A stretch of 64,000 nt of DNA from Aquimarina aquimarini (GTDB lineage: Bacteria; Bacteroidota; Bacteroidia; Flavobacteriales; Flavobacteriaceae): contig NZ_OMKE01000018.1 in NCBI RefSeq assembly GCF_900299535.1, positions 1-64,000 of the forward strand. The letters run 5' to 3'. The number at the start of each line of letters is the position of its first letter. Position 1 is the stretch's first letter. Both the position numbers and the translations under genes were made by a program. The notes below the pieces were generated by a model, which was given only the letters and a program-made list of their open reading frames with translations, was not told the DNA's origin and made no database searches. Below, in pieces: positions 45,721-55,204 of this stretch.

Positions 45721-46887
45721 ATGATTAAACGAATACTTAAAACTTTTGTAAAAGGACTTCTTGCATTGGTCCTACTTTGTACAGCTTTATTATATATTTT
45801 TGATTACGACTACATTCTCAAAGGAATAAGAGTCGTGTATATAACAGGTCATACAACTGCCTATATTGATGATTATTCTTATTTTGATAATCATACTATA
45901 GAAAAAGGAGATACTGCGATACCTTGGGCATTGCATCATGACTATAATAAAACAAAAGCTACAGATAGGTTGAGTGCAACCAATGAGCAGTTGGGTACTG
46001 TTGCTTTTATGATAATAAAAAATGATAGTATTTGGTATGAGAAGTATGCAGAAGGTTACCACAAAGATTCTAAAACCAATTCTTTTTCTATGGCAAAAAG
46101 TATTGTGACTGCCATGTTAGGAAAAGCTATAATGGATGGATACATAAAAAACCTGGATCAGCCATTGGGAGATTTTTTTCCTGAATTTTCTCAAGGACTT
46201 GCCGCAAAAACTACTGTTGGAGATCTTTCTTCAATGTCATCGGGATTAGATTGGATAGAACATTATACCAATCCGTTTTCTATTACAGCAAGAGCGTATT
46301 ATGATCCAAATATTAGAGATGTGATGCTGGGATTGAGTGTTGTTGATGAGCCAGGACAAGAATATGAATATTTAAGTGGTAATACACAGTTATTAGGTAT
46401 GGTTATAGAAAAGGCCACAGGAAAAACACTATCTGCATATCTAAGTGAAAGTTTCTGGAAACCTATGGGGATGAAAAATGAAGCTTTATGGCAATTGGAT
46501 AGTGAAGATAGTGGAATGGAAAAAGCATACTGCTGTATTGCAAGTAATGCAAGAGATTTTGCTCGTTTCGGCACATTGTTTAAAAATAAAGGGATGTTTG
46601 CTGGAAAACGAATATTATCAGAAGAGTTTGTCGAGATGGCAACGAGACCAAAATTTGATAATGGATCTATGTATGGATATGGATTATGGCTGTCCAATCA
46701 TATGAATAAACGCATTTTTGCTATGCGTGGTATTTTGGGGCAATATGTAATATGTATTCCCGAAGATAATTTAGTAATTGTGAGATTAGGGCATAATAGA
46801 GGGCAGTTCCCTCTAGGGAAAAGTTTTACAGAGGATTTCTATATATATATTGAAGAAGCTTATAAAATGATAGAAGATGCTTCATAA
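45721..46887 (+). CDS. Serine hydrolase of the beta-lactamase (class C-like) family
   Basis: 388 residues with an N-terminal membrane anchor (about 8-27). SMAK at 123-126 is the SxxK motif; YLSGN near 219 the Y-x-N equivalent. LTGTL-type spacing and the MSSGLDWIE block fit esterase-like members such as EstB or 6-aminohexanoate-dimer hydrolase, rather than true beta-lactamases. The periplasmic or membrane-anchored substrate is unknown. Its C-terminal codons overlap the next gene by 11 nt. Confidence 0.9.
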   Translation: MIKRILKTFVKGLLALVLLCTALLYIFDYDYILKGIRVVYITGHTTAYIDDYSYFDNHTIEKGDTAIPWALHHDYNKTKATDRLSATNEQLGTVAFMIIKNDSIWYEKYAEGYHKDSKTNSFSMAKSIVTAMLGKAIMDGYIKNLDQPLGDFFPEFSQGLAAKTTVGDLSSMSSGLDWIEHYTNPFSITARAYYDPNIRDVMLGLSVVDEPGQEYEYLSGNTQLLGMVIEKATGKTLSAYLSESFWKPMGMKNEALWQLDSEDSGMEKAYCCIASNARDFARFGTLFKNKGMFAGKRILSEEFVEMATRPKFDNGSMYGYGLWLSNHMNKRIFAMRGILGQYVICIPEDNLVIVRLGHNRGQFPLGKSFTEDFYIYIEEAYKMIEDAS

Positions 46888-47590
46888 ACTCAATCTTGAA
46901 CATATTTTGTTTCTAGATATAGAAACTGTTCCTGAGCATATGAATTTTGAAGAACTTAGTGAAGAGATGAAGTATCTATGGGCTGATAAGACCAAGTATC
47001 AACGCAAAGATGAATTTTCTCCAGAAGAGTTTTATGAAAAGGCAGGAATATGGGCAGAATTTGGTAAAATAGTATGTATCTCAGTAGGATATTTTGCTTT
47101 CAAAGGAGAAATGAGATCCTTTAGAACTAAATCATTTTATGGAGAAGAAAAACAGTTATTAATAGATTTTAAAAACTTACTAGAAACCCATTTTGGAAGA
47201 CCTCATCATTTGCTTTGTGCTCATAATGGTAAAGAGTTTGATTTTCCGTATATAGCTCGTAGAATGATTATTCACTCTATTGCTTTGCCTCATAAACTCA
47301 ATCTTTTTGGTAAAAAACCATGGGAAGTTTCACATTTGGATACGCTAGATTTATGGAAATTTGGTGACTATAAACATTATACTTCATTAAAGTTGCTTAC
47401 GGAAATTTTAGGAATTCCTTCTCCCAAAGATGATATAGATGGTAGCCAAGTGCGAGAAGTTTTTTATAAAGATCAAGATATCGATCGTATTATTATCTAC
47501 TGCGAAAAAGATACCGTTGCTGTTGCGCAGATTTTATTAAGAATGCGTCAAGAAGAATTATTGAGTGATGATGAGGTGATTTCTGTGTAG
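46877..47590 (+). CDS. Predicted 3'-5' exonuclease (DnaQ/PolB-like)
   Basis: 237 residues. FLDIETVPEH gives DxE at Asp14/Glu16, HNGKEFDFPYIARRM is motif II, and CEKDTVAVAQILLRM is motif III, so the DEDD exonuclease site is complete. Close to the stand-alone PolB-type exonuclease family. Overlaps the serine hydrolase gene by 11 nt, so co-translated, although the two functions are unrelated. Confidence 0.9.
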   Translation: MLHKLNLEHILFLDIETVPEHMNFEELSEEMKYLWADKTKYQRKDEFSPEEFYEKAGIWAEFGKIVCISVGYFAFKGEMRSFRTKSFYGEEKQLLIDFKNLLETHFGRPHHLLCAHNGKEFDFPYIARRMIIHSIALPHKLNLFGKKPWEVSHLDTLDLWKFGDYKHYTSLKLLTEILGIPSPKDDIDGSQVREVFYKDQDIDRIIIYCEKDTVAVAQILLRMRQEELLSDDEVISV

Positions 47591-47622
47591 ACGAATTAAT
47601 TTATTAGAGTCTAAATATAAAA

Positions 47623-47646
47623 CGCCTTTCAGATTAATGAAAGGCG
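47623..47646. terminator. Hairpin between convergent genes
   Basis: CGCCTTTCA (47623-47631) pairs with TGAAAGGCG (47638-47646), a bidirectional terminator between the exonuclease gene and the subtilase gene. Short A/T run on either side. Confidence 0.75.
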
Positions 47647-47676
47647 CTTATAAGAATTCAGTTTAGTTTTAAAGAC

Positions 47677-50600
47677 TTATTTCTGTAAAATTAACTTTTT
47701 GGTATACGTCTTATTTCCAGAAGTAACCGATACAAAATACATTCCAGCAGGTAGATTGTTTAATTCAATTTTGTTTCCAGATACATACCCTTTGTGTACT
47801 AGTTGACCAGCTTTATTAGTAATCGTATAGTTTGCTCTCTCAGACTTCTCCATTACAATGGTTATATAGCCTTTTGTAGGGTTAGGATAGATATCAAACA
47901 GAGTAGTGTGTTTTGTACTTGTTTTTATATTTGAACCTGTATTACGTAATGCTGGATTTGCATCAATGCAGAAGTTAGAAGTATCTTGAGAGGTAAAGTT
48001 TCCTCCAGAAGCTAATACGGTTCCAGAAGCTACATTGGTCAGTTCATAAGATCCATTTCCATAAGAACAGCAAATTCCATCACCAAAAGAATCTTTGAAT
48101 ACTAGGGTATAACATCCAGTATCGAGTGTTTTAGTAATATTCAAAGTTGATCCATCAGGCTGCGATCCATAAGTTCCTCCAGAGTGTACTACTTGATTAC
48201 TAGCATTTTTAATTTCCCAGCTTGTTTCCTGTGGATACTTATCAAAAGTAATTCTGAGTTTTACCTCATATGTAGAAGGCACCCCAGTTGTAGTTGCGTT
48301 AATTGTATTGCTAGCTGCGGATTGGTTTCCTGCGGCATCCTTTGCTTTAACACTAAACTGATACGTTGTATTTGCTGTTAAACCTGTTATGTTAGCTGAT
48401 GTTGTAGTTACTGATGTAGCAATAGTATTACCTTGATATACGTCATATCCAGTAACACCTACATTATCAGTAGAGGCATTCCATGATAGAGAAAGAGATG
48501 AATTGGTAATATTAGCTGCGGCCAATGAGGTTGGTGCAGAAGGAGCTTGAGTATCCCCTCCAGATCCCCCAATGATTACGGTATAATCTTCTACTTCTCC
48601 ATATTGAAAAGCCTCACAAGGATTAGGTACTGCATTATACTTCATAGATACCCTCATTCTAGTATTTCCTGTTTTTGCAGTAGCTGGTACATTAAAAGTT
48701 CCGCTTACGGGAGTTGTTTTAGAGGGAGCTTTCGACCATACTTGTTCACCTGGGTCAGCAAAATCTCCATCTTGGTTATAATCAATCCACACACTATACC
48801 CTTCACTATAGGTTGTTCCAGTCCAAGTAGGAGTAATGGTAATGGTATTAGAACTTGCAAGTGTTGTAGATTCTGCGGTAAAATCACTATACCCTCCAGT
48901 TCCAGCACCAGATGTTTTATTAATAGTTCCTAATTTTACATTACTGATGTATTCATCAGAAGTATTTTGTCCATTAGAGTTACAGTAGTTTAGCTGTACA
49001 TCGGTAGTAGTAAAGTTGGTTGAAGCACTATAGTTAGAAGTTGTGCCATCACTACATTTACTTCTTACCTGTGCTTCATACGAAGTTGTAGGCGATAGCC
49101 CGTTAATCACATGAGAAGAAGTTGTTACCGCTACGGTAGTCCATGCTGTCGTTCCAGTTTGTCTGTATCTTAGGTCATAAGAAGCTGCAGGTACAGCAGT
49201 CCATCCAATAGTAGCGGTATCAGAACCAACAGCAGAAGAAGATACTCCTGTAGGTACGGTCGCTGTACATACTACAGGAGTTCCTGATGCTCCAGTAACT
49301 ATAAGAGAGAAGTTTTGACTTCCTCCGCTTAAAGTACCTTTATTGGTTACTGTTATTGTATATGTTCCTGAAGCATTATTTACATCAACTCTTTCATAAG
49401 GATCAACAGTGTTATCGCCTGTTGCATTTGTAGTAATACTCGTTAATTTATATGGGCTATATGTTGTAGCTCCTTTAGATACTCTTATGTCAAGATCATT
49501 TACTAGAACAGGAGTATTAGAATTTGTTGCAGTTACTGCTGTTCCTGGTAGATCTGTCCATGAAATAGAAGCAACCAAAGAATTAGTTCCGTCAGAATCT
49601 ACAGTTATAGTATAGCTCTGACCACTAGTCAAGGTTAATTCTTCAATCTTAGAAGAATTTCCAGCATTAGAAATTGCTTCTGCAGCTTTTTTAGTATTCA
49701 GAAGTCCCCAACCATGTACAGCATCTGGACCAGAAGGACCAATATCACTTGCTGTATGCAAAGCCAACCCTTTTAGAGTAGCGGCTTTCATGAAGTTCCC
49801 TTTAAGGTTGTTGTAGTGCTGTTGTAGTAATAAAAGACTACCTGTTACATTAGGTGATGCCATTGATGTACCAGTAATACTATTATATGCAGTATCACTA
49901 TTGTCATAAGTAGAGTATACTTGAGTACCATTACCAGTAATATCAGGTTTAATTCTATAATCGTCAGTAGGACCTTCACTACTACTGCTATTAATACTTA
50001 CAGAAATTAAATCTCCATTGGCATTGACGTTGGCATCGTTTGCATTGGCAACAACAAGGTTGTTTTTTGATGTAGAATGCCCTGTTAGTTTATCGTATTG
50101 AGAATTTCCATCAAGAGGTTGTGCGTTATAAGTATCTTTGTTACCATCATTACCAGCGGCAACGACCATAAGATAATACGGTGCATTATGCATAATTTGA
50201 TCCCAAGTTCTAGATTCATCAATATAAGCACCAAAATATTGATCAGGCACTAGGTCTCCTCTAAAACCATAAGAGTGATTAGAAAGTAACATACCATTTG
50301 ATGCAGCCGTTGTTGCTTCAGAAGCATCATTGTTCCAATCGCTTGTTCTTGCCTTTGCTTGAGGAGCCATTCCTTTTGCATTGGCTTGTACTCCAGAGGC
50401 AACAATTGTTCCTGTCACGTGTTGTGCATGAAAACTATTTCCGTTTAGAGTAGTTACCCCATCATTAATGATTACTCTATTACTACCGCCAGGGCCATCA
50501 AACTCTTGATGTGTGGTTCTTGTCGCTCCACCATCCCAAACATAAGCGGTCATATTTTGACCATCAAGGTTAAGACCTAAAGATCCACCAGAATGAAGGT

Positions 50601-50970
50601 GATCAGCTCTGGTTGATTTTGCTGCAGCTACATTAAAGGTAGTATAATAAATAGGACTTCCGTCTTCTGCTAATTTTTGAAGTTCAGAAAAGCTTCCATT
50701 AGTATTTGAGATTTTAACTTGCCATCCATTTAGTATTGCTGCTTGTAGTGCTTCTTGTTTTTGTAAGGTTGCTTTTTGAGCAGACTCTATTCGTAACTCA
50801 TTGAGTTTTGATAAATTACTTTTTTGTGCAATTAATTGCTTTTGTTGGGGCGTTTGTGCAAAAAGTCCTCCCGAAAAAAATAATGCTGCAGCAATTGCAA
50901 AAATGTTGAGTTTTGAGTGTAGTCGATTTTTAAAACCCATAAAAATGGGTTTTTGGTAGCGTTTTTTCAT
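47677..50970 (-). CDS. T9SS-exported subtilisin-like protease (S8)
   Basis: 1097 residues. A signal peptide with a long n-region ends near 39 (ALFFSGGLFAQ). S8 catalytic domain about 135-435: Asp146 in YVWDGG, His184 in HAQHVTGT, Ser369 in GTSMASP. After it come a beta-sandwich, a fibronectin type III domain (about 560-650), a GEVED domain (ending EAFQYGEVEDYTVII), a second Fn3 domain and a beta domain with a Cys pair (GDGICCSYG). The end is a type A T9SS sorting domain (YPNPTKGYITIVM to KKLILQK). Extracellular protease, likely for protein nutrition. Confidence 0.95.
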   Translation of the reverse strand: MKKRYQKPIFMGFKNRLHSKLNIFAIAAALFFSGGLFAQTPQQKQLIAQKSNLSKLNELRIESAQKATLQKQEALQAAILNGWQVKISNTNGSFSELQKLAEDGSPIYYTTFNVAAAKSTRADHLHSGGSLGLNLDGQNMTAYVWDGGATRTTHQEFDGPGGSNRVIINDGVTTLNGNSFHAQHVTGTIVASGVQANAKGMAPQAKARTSDWNNDASEATTAASNGMLLSNHSYGFRGDLVPDQYFGAYIDESRTWDQIMHNAPYYLMVVAAGNDGNKDTYNAQPLDGNSQYDKLTGHSTSKNNLVVANANDANVNANGDLISVSINSSSSEGPTDDYRIKPDITGNGTQVYSTYDNSDTAYNSITGTSMASPNVTGSLLLLQQHYNNLKGNFMKAATLKGLALHTASDIGPSGPDAVHGWGLLNTKKAAEAISNAGNSSKIEELTLTSGQSYTITVDSDGTNSLVASISWTDLPGTAVTATNSNTPVLVNDLDIRVSKGATTYSPYKLTSITTNATGDNTVDPYERVDVNNASGTYTITVTNKGTLSGGSQNFSLIVTGASGTPVVCTATVPTGVSSSAVGSDTATIGWTAVPAASYDLRYRQTGTTAWTTVAVTTSSHVINGLSPTTSYEAQVRSKCSDGTTSNYSASTNFTTTDVQLNYCNSNGQNTSDEYISNVKLGTINKTSGAGTGGYSDFTAESTTLASSNTITITPTWTGTTYSEGYSVWIDYNQDGDFADPGEQVWSKAPSKTTPVSGTFNVPATAKTGNTRMRVSMKYNAVPNPCEAFQYGEVEDYTVIIGGSGGDTQAPSAPTSLAAANITNSSLSLSWNASTDNVGVTGYDVYQGNTIATSVTTTSANITGLTANTTYQFSVKAKDAAGNQSAASNTINATTTGVPSTYEVKLRITFDKYPQETSWEIKNASNQVVHSGGTYGSQPDGSTLNITKTLDTGCYTLVFKDSFGDGICCSYGNGSYELTNVASGTVLASGGNFTSQDTSNFCIDANPALRNTGSNIKTSTKHTTLFDIYPNPTKGYITIVMEKSERANYTITNKAGQLVHKGYVSGNKIELNNLPAGMYFVSVTSGNKTYTKKLILQK

Positions 50971-51268
50971 TTTTGTTAGTTTTGTGTTTATATTTGAGTT
51001 CTTTCCTTGAAAAATTACAAGTAAAAGATTAAAATTCTTGAATTATTGTTAGTAAAAAAAGTTTTTTCGATAAAAGGAAAAGAATTTGCTTTATAAAACA
51101 TTAACAAAGCTTTAGTAGTAGTTTTGTAAGAAAAAACTGATATGATGTTTTTCCGTAACTTACTTGTTTTAAAAACGTAATATTTTGAATATGTGTTGTT
51201 TGTGAATATTTTGAATCTCGCTACAGGTGGTGCTTGAGGTGTGAAAAAGGACTTTTTTGAAAATAAAA

Positions 51269-51298
51269 AACTCCCTTTCATCGATTAGAAAGGGAGTT
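51269..51298 (-). terminator. Rho-independent terminator on the minus strand
   Basis: AACTCCCTTTC and GAAAGGGAGTT pair across an 8-nt loop; on the minus strand it is followed by TTTTTTATTTT. It lies about 310 nt past the nearest upstream gene end (51611), which suggests another transcript ends here. Confidence 0.75.
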
Positions 51299-51380
51299 CA
51301 GTAATTATAAGGCTATTGTGTCCCCCAACACATTCGAATTGATAAATCAATCCAATTACTTTCCCTAAATATAATTACCG
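51299..51380 (-). ncRNA. Candidate small structured RNA
   Basis: GTAATTATA (51301-51309) and TATAATTAC (51370-51378) form a perfect 9-bp closing stem around two small hairpins: a 5-bp stem TGTGT/ACACA (51317-51332) and an ATTGAT/ATCAAT palindrome (51338-51351). On the minus strand the first loop is TGGGGG and the element runs straight into the terminator at 51298-51269. No known family (tRNA, 6S, SRP) recognised and no promoter found. It may be a 3' element of the 51611 gene instead. Confidence 0.35.
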
Positions 51381-51610
51381 ATATGGTCACACAAAACTGA
51401 AGTGCTTATATATTTAATTTGATATAATTGATGTTTTAATAATTATGGAGTACTACATAAAAAATGATGAACAATATAGTGTGTGAAGATATTATTATGA
51501 GCAATATATAGATTAATCTTAATAAAATGTTATATTTTTTATAATAAATTCAAAAAACTACAGTGTACGCATAATATTTTTACTTTTTTCTTATTCTAAC
51601 CCGTAAACTA

Positions 51611-52579
51611 TTAGAGAGTTATGGTTTTAAAAAACTCCAAAGTGCGTAGCTCATTATAATAAATATTATTCGGTAGATAAAACCCTACATGACCTCCATA
51701 ATCTGGAATTTCTAAAAACACTTTTTTATTAGTATTAGATTCTTCAATTGGGTAACAACGATCTCCTAAAAAAGAGTCATTTTTAGCATTGAGAATCAGT
51801 GTAGGTGTTTGTATGTACTTTATAAATTGCTTGCTACTGCATTTGGAATAATAATCCATAGCGTTTTGGTAACCATGTGATTTACTGGTGTATAAATTGT
51901 CGATATCAATGAGAGACTTACAATTCTTGATATCTGATATACTTAACTTTTTAGGAAACAAAATTTGACGTTGATACAGTTTAGCTTTGAGGTGATTGAT
52001 AAACCGTCGCTGATAAATATAATTAGATGGTTTGTTGATTTCTAATAATGAATTATAAAGATCACATGGCACTGATACAGCTACAGCACTTTTTATTTCT
52101 TTTACCGACTCGTGATTTTCTCCTAAGTATTTTAGCATAATATTACCTCCTAAACTAAATCCGCATAATGATATGTTTGAATAAGAATACGTTTTGAGAA
52201 TATGTTGGATGATATAATCCAAATCTTCACTTACACCTGCATGATACGATCTATAAAGGCGGTTTACCTCTCCACTACAATTTCTTAGATTCATGGCTAC
52301 AGAATCCCACCCGTTGTTATTAAGGTGTTTTGTTAGGCCCAATACATATTGTCGTTGCCCGTTACCTTCAAGACCATGGATAATTACAGCTACATTTTTT
52401 GAGTTTGGAGTAGTGCTAGAACTCCAATCCAGATCGATAAAATCTCCATCATCAAGAGGTATTCGTTCTCTTTTTTGAAAAACATTTTTTACAGTTCTTA
52501 TCATATTAGGATATATAGTAGAGATATACCCGTTTCTAAATAAAAATGGAGGGGAATACTTAGATTCTATTATTGGCAT
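51611..52579 (-). CDS. YheT-like alpha/beta hydrolase
   Basis: 322 residues, no signal peptide. GLEGNGQRQYVLGL and NLRNCSGEVNRLYRSYHAG are characteristic of the YheT/AB-hydrolase-4 family. The nucleophile Ser lies in GFSLGG, the Asp in NAKNDSFLG and the His in YGGHVGF. Probably a cytoplasmic carboxylesterase. Monocistronic, preceded by a 228-nt gap. Confidence 0.93.
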   Translation of the reverse strand: MPIIESKYSPPFLFRNGYISTIYPNMIRTVKNVFQKRERIPLDDGDFIDLDWSSSTTPNSKNVAVIIHGLEGNGQRQYVLGLTKHLNNNGWDSVAMNLRNCSGEVNRLYRSYHAGVSEDLDYIIQHILKTYSYSNISLCGFSLGGNIMLKYLGENHESVKEIKSAVAVSVPCDLYNSLLEINKPSNYIYQRRFINHLKAKLYQRQILFPKKLSISDIKNCKSLIDIDNLYTSKSHGYQNAMDYYSKCSSKQFIKYIQTPTLILNAKNDSFLGDRCYPIEESNTNKKVFLEIPDYGGHVGFYLPNNIYYNELRTLEFFKTITL

Positions 52580-52807
52580 TAGTGTGAAGTGTTTTTATTT
52601 AGTTATGTTCCTTATCAAAAAGTCTCTTTTGTGTTAAAAATAAGAAGACCTAAGAGTTTATCAAAACAGGATAAATGGATTTGTTAATCCTATATTAATT
52701 TCTTTTTGGCTTGAAAATCTATTTTCTAGGTAGGATATAAATATAAAGAACGGATATTGATGAGATAAATTATTTTGTAATTTGCAATCTTATAAAAAAT
52801 ATATAGT

Positions 52808-53284
52808 ATGCATGTAAAAGAATTTGAAATTCGATGGAATGATATAGATGCAAACCGCCACCTTGCTAATAAAGCATACATAGAATTTGCAGCACATACC
52901 AGAATGGCATTTTTGATAGAAAACGGGTTTGACCAAAGGTCGTTAGCCAAATTTAATATTGGACCTATTGTGTTTTATGAACATATCTATTATTTTAAAG
53001 AAGTGTTTTATGGAAAGCCTATACAGGTCTCTTTAGAGGTTTCAGGTCTTAGTGAAGATGGAAAATTTTTTGAATTCAGACATAATTATTACGATCAAAA
53101 AGGAAGGAATTTTGCGAGATGCGAAATGATGGGAGCATGGATAGACTTAGACAGTCGAAAATTAATTGCACTTCCTGAAGAAATGAATGAGTTGTTAAGA
53201 AAAATGGAGCACCCTGATGATTTTAGGGTCTTAACCAAAGATGATACTAGAAAATTTGCTAAAACCCCAGTAGATTTAAGCTAG
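52808..53284 (+). CDS. Acyl-CoA thioesterase (hotdog fold)
   Basis: 158 residues. RWNDIDANRHLANKAYIEF carries the conserved Asp of the 4-hydroxybenzoyl-CoA-thioesterase type, followed by strands of a single hotdog domain (IQVSLEVSGLSEDGKFFEFR). Cytoplasmic. Chain-length preference cannot be read from sequence. Convergent with the DMT transporter gene. Confidence 0.92.
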   Translation: MHVKEFEIRWNDIDANRHLANKAYIEFAAHTRMAFLIENGFDQRSLAKFNIGPIVFYEHIYYFKEVFYGKPIQVSLEVSGLSEDGKFFEFRHNYYDQKGRNFARCEMMGAWIDLDSRKLIALPEEMNELLRKMEHPDDFRVLTKDDTRKFAKTPVDLS

Positions 53285-53322
53285 TTTTTAGTGTAATAAT
53301 TAGTTGATTATATGTCTCTGAT

Positions 53323-54216
53323 TTAGGACAATGCTTTCGGTTTTTTGGTGACTAGGTATACTCCAACAAAAATCAAGAAAGTTGCTCCTATTTTGATGAT
53401 ATCTAACTCATCTTTGCCTAGTGCAATGGCAAATGTTGATGCCAAAAGGGGTTGTAGGTAAATAAAGACGGCAACAGTAGTAGGCTTGAGCTCTTTTATT
53501 GCAAAAATATTTAGAACATAAGTTCCGAATGTAGCAAAAAGAATAACATAACCAATTTTTAGATAACCATCAAGAGGGATTGAATCAACCTGTATATCTA
53601 GTAGTTGCGAAAATCCAAAAGGCAAGACAAATATAAATCCAATGGTGTACATCCACTTCATAAAAGTAAAGGGATGATATTTTTGAGTAATCTTTTTTAC
53701 AACAATGATATAACAGGCATAAGAAGCAGCATTAATGAAAACCAGAAAATTCCCTAGCATTGGATTTGCTGATGTTCCCGAGCTTCCCGAACCGTAAAGA
53801 ATGATAAGTAATGTTCCAGAAAGTCCAACCAATACTCCTATTATTTTTAATATTCGTATTTTTTCTTTCAGGAATATCACAGCTAGTATGAGTACAATAA
53901 TAGGGGTAGTCACCATAAGTACAGAGGCACTAATAGGAGTGGTAAGGTTTAGGCCTTCAAAAAAAGCAAGCATATTGATCCCTACGCCAAATAAGGCTGC
54001 TACAGCGATTCTTGCAAAATCTTTATGAGCTATTTTTTCCTTTGGCCCTAATAATCCAATAGCCCAAAATAATAGTGCTGCGCCCAATACTCGTATTACA
54101 ATAAAACCAAAAGGCTGCACATAATGAGGCATTACATCTTTGGCAATGGTGTAATTTGCTCCATAAAAAACAGCTACAAAACTTGCAGCAATAAGAGCTA
54201 ATGTTCTTTTACTCAT
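53323..54216 (-). CDS. DMT-superfamily transporter (EamA type)
   Basis: 297 residues with about 10 membrane spans in two EamA repeats of five. ASFVAVFYGANYTIAKDVMP is the first span and YLQPLLASTFAIALGKDE belongs to the last repeat. A general metabolite exporter; the substrate is unknown. It starts 3 nt after the arsC-like gene on the same strand, so they are co-transcribed. Confidence 0.93.
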   Translation of the reverse strand: MSKRTLALIAASFVAVFYGANYTIAKDVMPHYVQPFGFIVIRVLGAALLFWAIGLLGPKEKIAHKDFARIAVAALFGVGINMLAFFEGLNLTTPISASVLMVTTPIIVLILAVIFLKEKIRILKIIGVLVGLSGTLLIILYGSGSSGTSANPMLGNFLVFINAASYACYIIVVKKITQKYHPFTFMKWMYTIGFIFVLPFGFSQLLDIQVDSIPLDGYLKIGYVILFATFGTYVLNIFAIKELKPTTVAVFIYLQPLLASTFAIALGKDELDIIKIGATFLIFVGVYLVTKKPKALS

Positions 54217-54219
54217 TGA

Positions 54220-54567
54220 TTATTTAGCTAGTTTGGCAGCTTCTACCGTTTTTTTTGCATTACCAATAAAAATTTGATCTTCAATTATGATAACAGGGCG
54301 TTTTAAAAAAGTGTAATGTTCAAGAATTAATTTTTTGTAATCGCCCTCTGATAAGGATTTGTTTTTAAGATCCCGTTCTTTGTACAATCGGGCTCTTTTA
54401 CTAAATAGAGCCTCGTAACTACCAGCTAAATCTTGCATTTCTTCAATTTGTGACACAGTAATAGCCTCTGTTTTGATGTCTTGAAAAATAAAATCCGAAG
54501 AAAGTTCTAATTCAGTTCTAATACGTTTGCAAGTATCACAAGTCGATAAATGGTATATCTTTTTCAC
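54220..54567 (-). CDS. ArsC/Spx-family thioredoxin-fold protein
   Basis: 115 residues. CDTCKRIRTEL gives a CxxC motif at the N-terminus, RPVIIIEDQIFIGN is the cis-Pro region. It belongs to the ArsC/Spx/YffB group. Many members are not arsenate reductases; no arsenic operon is nearby, so the family name only is given. First gene of a pair with the DMT transporter. Confidence 0.9.
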   Translation of the reverse strand: MKKIYHLSTCDTCKRIRTELELSSDFIFQDIKTEAITVSQIEEMQDLAGSYEALFSKRARLYKERDLKNKSLSEGDYKKLILEHYTFLKRPVIIIEDQIFIGNAKKTVEAAKLAK

Positions 54568-54748
54568 AGCTAATTATATTTTAAGTATCAAAATCACCGC
54601 AAAGGAAATCCATTTTACAATTAAATCTTATATTTTTGGCTAAAAATTATGAAATGAATTGCAGTGATGTATATCGTTTATAAATGATATTGTCACTAGA
54701 GAATTCTAACTGACTTTTGAAAATCAATAAAATAAACAGGTATATACT

Positions 54749-55204
54749 ATGCAAGACCCATTGATAATAGCTCGAGTAAATAGAAAAGCATTAGAAAAAA
54801 TGTTGGATCACTATTCAATAGATCAGTTGAATAAGATTCCTGAAGGTTTTAAAAACAACTTGATTTGGAATATAGCACATGTTATAGTAACTCAACAACT
54901 TCTTGTATATAAATTAAGTGGATTACCTATGATGGTTAGTGATCAAATGGTAGATTTATACAAAAAAGGAACTAAGCCAGAACGGAATGTTACGGTAGAA
55001 GAAGTAGCAGAGATAAAGGAGCTTTTATTTACCACCTTGGATAAAACAGAAAAAGATTTAAGTGATGATGTCTTCAAAAGTTATAATGAATATACTACTA
55101 GCGCAGGTTTTGTGCTAACATCTGCCCAAAATGCTTTGACTTTTAATGATTATCATGAAGGCCTCCATTTGGGATACGCAATGGCTTTAAGAAAACTATT
55201 ATAA
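54749..55204 (+). CDS. DinB-family protein
   Basis: 151 residues, no signal peptide (unlike the exported DinB-type protein at 29815). NLIWNIAHVIVTQQLLVYKL carries the first metal His, and FNDYHEGLHLGYAMAL the last two. Metal-dependent four-helix DinB fold; substrate unknown. Its stop overlaps the end of the convergent DUF3298 gene by 6 nt. Confidence 0.9.
   Translation: MQDPLIIARVNRKALEKMLDHYSIDQLNKIPEGFKNNLIWNIAHVIVTQQLLVYKLSGLPMMVSDQMVDLYKKGTKPERNVTVEEVAEIKELLFTTLDKTEKDLSDDVFKSYNEYTTSAGFVLTSAQNALTFNDYHEGLHLGYAMALRKLL

Larger units (their letters stand above)
50971..51610. other. 640-nt gap with a possible structured RNA
   Basis: No convincing gene. An apparent 88-codon frame at 51015-51281 begins inside a terminator hairpin and is rejected. 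The 51269-51378 part holds a candidate structured RNA followed by a terminator. The rest is AT-rich. Confidence 0.55.

Noticed and set aside
51015..51281. An 88-codon minus-strand frame in the gap before the subtilase
   Set aside because: Its ATG lies inside the terminator hairpin and its composition is low-complexity Lys/Phe-rich; no coding support.
51330..51360. A TTCGAA stretch that looked like a tRNA T-loop
   Set aside because: No acceptor stem, anticodon arm or CCA end can be fitted around it.
54220..54567. Arsenate resistance function for the ArsC-like protein
   Set aside because: No arsB, arsR or other ars genes are nearby and the family is broad.
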